The notes under the pieces are model-generated. The model was not told the origin of the DNA. It saw only the letters and a list, made by a program, of their open reading frames with translations, and ran no database searches. A program made the translations under genes and the position numbers. 64,000 nucleotides of DNA. Origin: Sarcocystis neurona. Taxonomy: Eukaryota > Apicomplexa > Conoidasida > Eucoccidiorida > Sarcocystidae. The DNA is taken from NCBI GenBank assembly GCA_000727475.1, contig KL647307.1:2287369-2351368 (forward strand), read 5' to 3'. Positions 52,301 to 61,344 of this stretch are shown piece by piece; position 1 is the stretch's first letter, and the number at the start of each line of letters is the position of its first letter.

Positions 52301-55300
52301 AGGCGCCTCTGGTGCCGCTGCTGCTGCACCTTGTTGGTGCGGGGCGGCCCCTGACGCTGCTCCTGCGGCTTTTTCTTCTTTCCGCGGCGCCCACGGCTGC
52401 AGCTGCTCGGCCCTACAACGCCAGCCGGCAGCTGGACAACCACTGCGTCCCGCTGCTGCCCCACTCCCTGCGTCTGCCACTGCTGAAGACGCTGCCGTGG
52501 CTGCTTTCCCCGGGGCCAGCGAGGGTGCCTGCTCTCCTGTTGCAACGCCTGGCCACGCGCATGCAGTTCAAGAATCTGCAGCTGCAGCAGACACGGCAGA
52601 GGCTCAAGACGGCCCGCAGCAGAACTGCTGCTGCACCTCCAAGCAGTGCTGCTGTCGCTGCGCAGACTCCGCCATGTCGCTATCTCCCGCTGCCACCGGT
52701 GGCATGCCACAGACTGCGGCAGAGACGCCCGCACAGACCTGCTGTCACCGCGTCACGTGCAGCGCCAGTGGTTGCTGCTGCTGCTGTTGTGGTGAGAGTT
52801 CGTTTGCGCCTTGCTCTCCTGCCGTATGTTTGTCTCTGGGGTGTTCTTCCTGTGCTGCTGCACCTCCGTCGTCTCTCTCGCTGCTGCTGCGATATTCTTC
52901 TCCGTACCCGCATGACTTTGACGCAGCAGGCCTAGACGCACCTCGCTTTTTCTACTTCCGAAGTTTGAACAAACCTCCGTCGCCGAGGGGTGCCCTCCCA
53001 GAAGCTGCTCCTTCTGCCGCTTCTGTAGGGGTGCCGTCACCGCCGTCTTCGCCGGGTGTGCCGCCTCCTGCCGCGGGAGGAGGAGGAGGAACAGCGACAG
53101 CGGCAGCGGAGACTCCTTGCGCGTCTGCTGCTGCTGCCGCATGCGAGACTGCCGGCGGTAGTGCGAGAGATCAGCTGTCATTGCGAGGCAGCAGCAGCAG
53201 CAGAAGACGGTGTTCCGCAGGCGGCTGCTGTGCTGCGGGGGCAGGTAGTGCCAGCCGCGTCCTTGCTGCTGCCCTGCAGCCGCACGCAAGTGGGGCGGGC
53301 TGCAGCACCAGCGGACTGGCGGTGGTGGCTGGTGCAGCAGCTTCTGGCAGGGGGCCGGACGGGACTGCGGCCCCGCGTGGCAGCAGACCGTCGGCAGCAG
53401 CAGCTGCAGGCAGCAGCAGCAGCTTCGCGAGCAGCAGTATCGAGCAACGCGGCTTCCCCAGCAGAAGCAGCAGTCTCACAGAACTTTCCTCCCTTTGCTG
53501 CTGCACTCCGCCTGCTTGTTTTGGGTTTGTTGAAGAACAGCTGCTTAGACACGTGCCGGTCGGGCAGCTCGGCTTGCTCGAGCTGCAGCGCTTCCTTCCT
53601 CATTTTAAAGTGGCCTTCATCCCAACTTCTCTTCCCCAAGTCCACGTCTACAAAGCCCGGCCGCGCCACACCGCCACCGGCGCTGCCGCGCTTCCGGCGA
53701 TAACTGCTGCCCGCGCCCCACCAGCAGCCGGAGCAACAGAGGTTGGCTCCAAAGAAGGAGGAGGAAGAGGCAGAGAAGAAACAGCAGCAGCATCGCGAGC
53801 TTCGGCGGTGCAGCAGGGGAAGACAGACCGCAGCAGCAGCCGCAGCAGTCAGCAGCAACAAGGCCGCAGCAGACGCAGCGCTGCTGCGCAGGCCGGTGCG
53901 GCAGCGGGGAGTCGGTTTTTCGTCCGCGTGCTGCTGTCGATCGTCCTGGGGCAGCAGCAGCTGCAGCGGCAGCACGCGGATGATAGCGACGGCGACTTCT
54001 CCGCAGCGGAAGAAGAAGACGAACAGCCGAGCGGGGCGGGAGGGGAAGGATGGACTTCTGCTTGGCACGTGTACTCCTCCTCCTCTGCTCCTTCTTCTTC
54101 GCCGTGTGCCTCGCGTCGAGACGAGAAAAGAGCAGCAGCAGCGGCAGCAAGAGCGGGCAGTCGCAAGGCCAGCAGCATGCAGACGTTGCTAGAGAGAATT
54201 GTCTCGGAGCAGGAGCGGCAGTTTGTCAGCGCGTTGAACGTTCTTGAGGCAGTCTGCAGAGCTGGCGATGCCGACGTGATGGCCGGCAACCATCTGCTGC
54301 TGAGCGTCTCTATCCTCTTCGTCGCGGGCGGCTGCGGCTCTCCTGGCGCCGCGGGAATTCTTGGCGAACCTCCTGCTGCGACGGCTGCTGCTGCAGCAGC
54401 TGGCGAAGACACCGATGCCTACGCGGCCGCAAGTTCCGCCTCACGCTCGTCCGCTTGCGACGCTGCAGCTGTTGCCGGTTCTGCTGCCCGCAGGAGCAGC
54501 AGCTGCAGACGCCAGAGCTGCTCCCCTAGTGGAGGAGGCAGAGCCACGCGACGGGGAGAGGGGGAGCAGCGCAGCAGCGATAACGCAGCAGCAGCAGCAG
54601 CTGCTGCCCTCGGCCCTGCTGCAGCTGCCGCCGCCTCTTCCTACCGCGGGAGGGGCCTGTCCTCTCGTGCGACTGCTGCTGCTGCTTCTTCAGGCTGCCT
54701 TCTCTCTGTCTCCGTGGCCTCGCTAGAAGCCGCGGCACGGAACCTGCTGAGCCAGTACGAGCGGCGTCTCGCCAAAATGAACGTGAAGACTACTGAGCTT
54801 CGCTACGTACAAAGAAGTCTCAAAGGTTCGTCCGACTGCTTTTCTTGCCGTTCTTCTCATCTCGTGCATATGTCTGTCTCTCTGTCATCTACCCACCCCA
54901 CGAAAAAAAAATTCGCTACTTGTGTATATATCTCTGAACACGTTCGGCGACAGCGACCTACGTGGCAAATCTCAGCGGTCTGTCCTTCTGTACATACGAC
55001 CAACGTGTGGGGAGACGCAAGAGAAGAAGGCGACCTGCCCCTGCTGCCGCTGCTGCTGCAAGGACTCCCCAAGACGCCAGAAAGCAGCTGCTGCTCCGCT
55101 AGGAAGACGCTGCGGCTACCTTTGGTTGCCGTGTTGTCAACCTGCTGCAGCTGCTTCCTGCCGCTGCTGCAGCTTCTTCTCGGATGTGTCCCCTCCCGCG
55201 GCATCTCCCTCGTTTCCTCCCTCTGCGCCTCCAGCTGCTGCTTTTCTCTCTGCGTGTGCGAGCGGGAGGGGAGTCGCGAGAGAAGAAGAGACACTGCAGG

Positions 55301-57770
55301 AGAAACCGCAGACAGAGGACCTCAAAGAAACGGAGAAGCACGAGAAGGAGCAGCTGCCTGCCTGTTTTGCTGCGCCGAACACCATCTGTGCTCCTCGCGC
55401 GCACTCAAGCGGTGGTGTGCTGCTGCTGCTGCTGCTTCCTCGTCCTTCTCGTGCTGCGGTGTTGCTTCTTCTCTACGCTGCAGAGCAGCTCTTGCCGAGC
55501 GGCCACGCGCATTCTCTACCCATTGCCTATCTCTCTACACCTACAAACGTTCATATATACATATATATTATTGCATATATGTATATGTATGTGTTGCCGT
55601 GGTCTGGCCAAGGTACGCGTCTATGTGACTACCTGTCTGCCAGGGCCAGTGTTGGTGGGCAGGCGTGTAGATCCTACTACCTAAATATTTGCAGAGTCTT
55701 ATTACTTGCCGAATATCTGTCTCTATGCGTCTCTACGATTCAAAGTCAGTTCCACATCTCCGCAGCTACTACATATATATATATATATATATATACGTGC
55801 ACTTGTGTGTATATATATATATATATAGTNNNNNNNNNNNNNNNNNNNNNNNNNNNNNNNNNNNNNNNNNNNNNNNNNNNNNNNNNNNNNNNNNNNNNNN
55901 NNNNNNNNNNNNNNNNNNNNNNNNNNNNNNNNNNNNNNNNNNNNNNNNNNNNNNNNNNNNNNNNNNNNNNNNNNNNNNNNNNNNNNNNNNNNNNNNNNNN
56001 NNNNNNNNNNNNNNNNNNNNNNNNNNNNNNNNNNNNNNNNNNNNNNNNNNNNNNNNNNNNNNNNNNNNNNNNNNNNNNNNNNNNNNNNNNNNNNNNNNNN
56101 NNNNNNNNNNNNNNNNNNNNNNNNNNNNNNNNNNNNNNNNNNNNNNNNNNNNNNNNNNNNNNNNNNNNNNNNNNNNNNNNNNNNNNNNNNNNNNNNNNNN
56201 NNNNNNNNNNNNNNNNNNNNNNNNNNNNNNNNNNNNNNNNNNNNNNNNNNNNNNNNNNNNNNNNNNNNNNNNNNNNNNNNNNNNNNNNNNNNNNNNNNNN
56301 NNNNNNNNNNNNNNNNNNNNNNNNNNNNNNNNNNNNNNNNNNNNNNNNNNNNNNNNNNNNNNNNNNNNNNNNNNNNNNNNNNNNNGTTACCTACACTCTC
56401 CGCAGCTACTACATATATATATATATATATATATATACGTGCACTTGTGTGTATATATATATATATATATAGGTACATCCGCAGGACGTAGTACAGTCTA
56501 GAATCTGACCTCTGTACACATATCCTTACATATTATCAAACATTTACACCAATGCAGTTGGCGGTGCTGCACTACGTACGTAGGACTATCCGTGGACTTC
56601 TCGTCTGTACATATACATATATTTGTGTACGTGTGTGGCTATATACACATCAGTTCATATATTTAAACGAAGGAGATGGCTACTTGTCAGGCATTTCTGC
56701 TGGCGTTGCCGCTACTGGCGGTAGTGCTGCTGCTACTGTTTCTCCGGCTGCAGTTGGTGCTGCTGCTGCTCTTCTTGCTGCTGTCGCCGTTGCTCTTGAG
56801 CTGCTGTTGTTGCGTTTGCTGCTATAACCTGCTGCGCCTGCTGCTACACTCCTGCTGCTCTTCCGGCTCTTGTTGCGTTTGCTGCTACACTCCTGCTGCT
56901 CTTCCGGCTCTTGCTGCGTTGGCTGCTAACTCCTGCTGCGCTGGCTGCTACACTCCTGCTGCTCTTCGTGCGGCTGTTGCGGGTGGCAACTTCCGCTGCT
57001 GGCGCGGGGCGTGCAGGGCGGTCGGAGGGGCGGTGCGCGCTGCCGCTGCGGTTCGTCGCGGATAACCCGACGGGGCAGGCACTGCGCCTGCGGAAGTTTG
57101 TGGAAGTGACGAACCCGACGACTGGCCAGCTAATCTTCTCCTCCATCGACAGCAGAGGCGTGCTCTGCTCTTCCTCTTCTTCTTCTGCCTCGTCTTGCTT
57201 CGCGTCGTCGGCTCCGCCGTCCACGTCTTCCTGCAGCAGCGGCGAAGGCTCTGGGGTGGGTGGCTTTCCTTTCAACAGCAGCAGCAGCAGAGGAACAGCA
57301 ACTACGACAGTCGCTGCAACGACGGAACCGAGCGAAGACAAAAAGTGTGGGGCCACGGCAGGAGGGACCGTCTTCGCTGCTTCTTCTTCGTTTTCTTCGT
57401 CTTCTTCGATGTCTGCAAAACCTTCCGACGCCGCGGATTTAGACGGGCGACCGGTGCTGCTGCCGCATCCGCTGCCGACGGCGCTGGACGTGCGTCGGGC
57501 CCGCGCCTTCAACGTGTCGACGGTCTTCATCTACGACTTCCCGGTGGGGTTTCCTTTCTTGCTCGCGCTGCTGCTGCTGCTTGCCTCTCGAAGGAAGAGA
57601 CAGCAGCAAAAGAAACTCTAGAGAAAGCGGCACAGGTAGACTAGAAAAGGGTGCATCTCAACAGAGTCCTCGTGGGGTCTATACACGGGACAGCAGCCAC
57701 GCAGCGGAGGGAAAGCAATCTCGCTGGGTGGGCCACGTGTACCCACCTCCTCCCTGCCATACACATATAC

Positions 57771-57803
<33 letters not shown>

Positions 57804-60800
57804 TATGTATGGATACGTATGTGTTAAGGAGAGCGCCAGAGTGAGAGACGCCAAGTCCCTGCTTCAGACTGAAGAGAGGACAACGGAGGTACTTGGGGGG
57901 AGGGGTGGTTTTCACTCGGACGTTCTTCAGCGAGCTGCAGCAGCTTCCACACAGCTGCTGAATAAATTTTCGTATGTCACGGTGTTCTGTCTGCATGCGC
58001 GACCCGCCACACTGTAGAGCGCTCTGCTTCTCGGTTACCCGGGTACCATCCACATACACACATGTATATTAAATTTTCCTACTCGTATACATATATATGT
58101 ATGTTTGCATGCATATGTATGCATATATTGGGGGATTCACTATTGCAGTACATTATAGATACGTACACATATCACTGCGTAGATGCACACCTACCCACAC
58201 TTTTATATATATGTATGTTGGGGAACAAGGACTTGAGTTGATCATATATATGTATGTGGATATGTGTAGACGCATGCATGTTTAGGTACGGCGGGTGGAG
58301 AAGGTTGATGACATCTTGCTGCAGCAGCAACGTCTTTCTGAGCAGCCCTGCAGATCGTCGCGCTGCGATTGAGCTGCTGCCGCTGGTGCAGGGGACTGCT
58401 GCTGCTCTCGCGTGTGCACCTCCTGCTGCTGCTGTTGCAAAGCCTGCCGGTGCTGCGGCTGTTGTTATCAACTTTGCCGCTGCTGCTGCTGTTGCTGCTT
58501 CGTGGCACGCCGTTGCTGCTGGGAGACGCCGTGAGGCGGCTGCTGCTGCTGCCACGTGTGTGGGGTTGCTGCTGCGGGCTGCTGGGTGTTGTCTCCGCAC
58601 AGGATTTGTTTGAAGAGGCGGTTCGGAAGCAGTGGAAGCGTTGTCCCAAATATATTCTCCCAGCGTCTCCCGAGCAGCACGTACGTCTCGTTTTTGCTGC
58701 GGTGTGCGCTGCCTTCCACAATGGACGAGGAGACGGAGACGGCAGAAGCAGGCCAGCGACAGCGAGCCGGTGGAGACGAGACGGCAACAGCAGCGGCGTG
58801 TCTAGCAAGCGCCCCTGCAGCACGTCTCCCCACGCCGCTGTCGCCCGGTTTCTTCGCACTTTCAAAGGGGGACAATTTCTTGAAGAAGACTTCACGCGTA
58901 CCTCTCTGCATGCGTCCCTGCAAACACACACATATACCCACCTACTATCATATATATATATATATATATATATAGATGTAAAAAGAGGAAGAGGCAGAGA
59001 GAGACAGCTGAGCGGTACGTCGTGGGTCAACCAGACATGTAGAGATTTATGCGCGGCACAAAAAACGTGGGACTAGCGAAGTGATGGTCAAAGCGCGGCT
59101 AGCTATGACTACTTAGCAGCACATACGAAGCGCAGTATGTCACTTGCACCTGTCACTGCCAACTTCGGATAGTAGAGGTTTTTCGCTCGAAAAACCTCGC
59201 ATGCAGCCCTCGCGGCTTATTCTGAGCGACATATATATATATATTACGTATAAGCCGACTCATATATATATATATATATGTATATGTATATATGTGGAGA
59301 AAGAGTGAAAGAGGGAGGCAGAAGAGGAGAGGAAGAGAAGAGAATTTGGAGTTTCTCAACGAGAAGTGGACCGCAGTTCTGCTGCTGCGTCCGCCTCGCT
59401 GTCTGCTTCGCTACAAGGGGTCCTGCTGCTGGTGTCGCTTCCCCTGCTGCTGGTGTCGCTTCCCCTGCTGCTGGTGTTGCTTCCCCTGCTGCTGCTGTTG
59501 CTTCCCCTGCTGCTGCTGTTGCTTCCCTTGCTGCTGCTGTTGCTTCCCCTGCTGCTGGTGTTGCTTCCCCTGCTGCCGGTGTTGCTTCCCTTGCTGCTGG
59601 TGTTGCTTCCCCTGTTGCTGCGTCTCTTGCTCTTGCTGCTGCTGCTGCTTCTTTTCCTGTCGCTGGGGCTGCTGCTCCTTCCCAGCTGTTGTTGCCGCTT
59701 CTTTGTCTCTTGCTGCTGCAGCTGCTTCTTCAGCTGCTGGTGGTGAAGTCTTGAGTTTTGCTGCTGCTGCGGCTGCTGCTTTTGCAGGCAGCAGGGCGAC
59801 CAGTCTTCGACGGGAGACAAGACCGCTGCGCCACAGCAAATACGTTTCTGCCGGAGCGGGTGCGTCTACTTCTTTGCTGCTGATGCTGCTCACGCATCTC
59901 ATTCACCCCAGACCCTGCCCTGCTGCCGCTGCTGCTGCTGCGACGCCTGCTGCTGCTGCTGCGACGCCTGCTGCTGCTGCTGCGACGCCTGCTGCTGCTG
60001 CTGCGACGCCTGCTGCTGCTGCTGCGACGCCTGCTGCTGCTGGTGCTCCTCCTCCTCCTCTTCGAGCTCGTTCTCCTCCTGCATTTTCTGCCGCGGCTGC
60101 TCCTGCTGTATGTTGCTGCTGCGGCCTCGCTGCTGCTGCCGTGTCTTGCTGCTGTTGCCGCTGTCTTGCTGCTGGTGCTGCTGTTGCGCTGCTTCTGTTG
60201 CCCTGCGGGTCGTGCTGTCGTTCTTGCTGCTGCGCCGTCTCTCTTCTCTCCGCGCGTACCCTTCGCTGTTTCTTTTCTTCTCTTCTTCTCATTCTTTCTT
60301 GTTTTCGTCTTCTCCGTTTCATCTCTTCGTCGCCTTCTCTTCCTCTTCTTCGAGTTGTCCCCCCGGTTGCCTCTCTGTCGCTGCTGCTCCATCTCTCTCC
60401 TGCTGCCGTTTCTGCTGCTGCGCGTCTCTCCTTCTTCTGCTTCTTCCACCTGCCCGAGAGAAACGCGGTCCATCTGCTGCTGTTCTTCTCTTCTCCTCCT
60501 CTCCTTCCCCCCCCCTTCGCTCCGTACTTCCTGCGTCTACCGGATTTCCTCGTATTAAAAGGCTTCTTCGCCTTTTCGTCCCTTTGTTCTTCTTCTTTCA
60601 CCTTCTTCTCTCTCTTCCTACTGCAGGTATTCGAGGCGACAGAACTGCGGCTGAATAGTCGCGGAGAGCTAGAGGAAGTTCACCGGGAAGCCGGTCTAAA
60701 CGAGTGTGGCATGGTGGCCTGGCGAGTGACGATGTATACCCCCGAATTCCCGAAGGGCAGGCGCATTATCCTCATCGGTGAGGCCAAAGTTCTGTCCTTT

Positions 60801-61312
60801 CCTTTTCCTTCGCCTTTCTCTCGGCCCTTCCCTGCTTTCCCTTCTTTATCCCTGCCTCTGCTCTTCGTCCCGCTTCCTGCTTCCTAACCACTCTTCTTCT
60901 TGCTGGTCCTGCCCCTCTCCCTGCTGCTGCTGCTCCTCTCCCTGCTGCTGCTGCTCCTCTGCCGGCTACTGCTGCTCCTCTGCCGGCTACTGCTGTTGCT
61001 CCTCTCCCTGATGCTGCTGCTCCTCCGCCGGCTACTGCTGTTGCTCCTCTCCTGCTGCTGCTCCTCTCCCTGATGCTGCTGTTGCTCCTTTCCTGCTGCT
61101 ACTGCTAATCCTCTGCGTCCTGCTGTTGCTGCTTCTCATCTACTTCCTGCTGCTGCATCTGTTCTTCTTCTCCCTGCTGCTGCTTCTCCTCTCGCTCGTT
61201 GCTTCCTCTCAATTCAACTGCAAACACATTTGTAGGTATGCGTATGTGTATATGCGTGTGTACATATATATATGTATGTATGGGTATACATATGTATAAG
61301 TATATATCTGCA

Positions 61313-61344
<32 letters not shown>

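Larger units (their letters stand above)
58681..60626 (+). other. ACC intron 24
   Basis: GTACGT...ACTGCAG. A GA-rich stretch at 58720-58810, a TA run at 58948-58975, a perfect hairpin at 59175-59198, a TA run at 59262-59280, two 21-bp CTG arrays (59421-59625 and 59928-60045) and a CT-rich tract to the acceptor. Long frames in several phases come from the 21-bp arrays. Confidence 0.85.
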
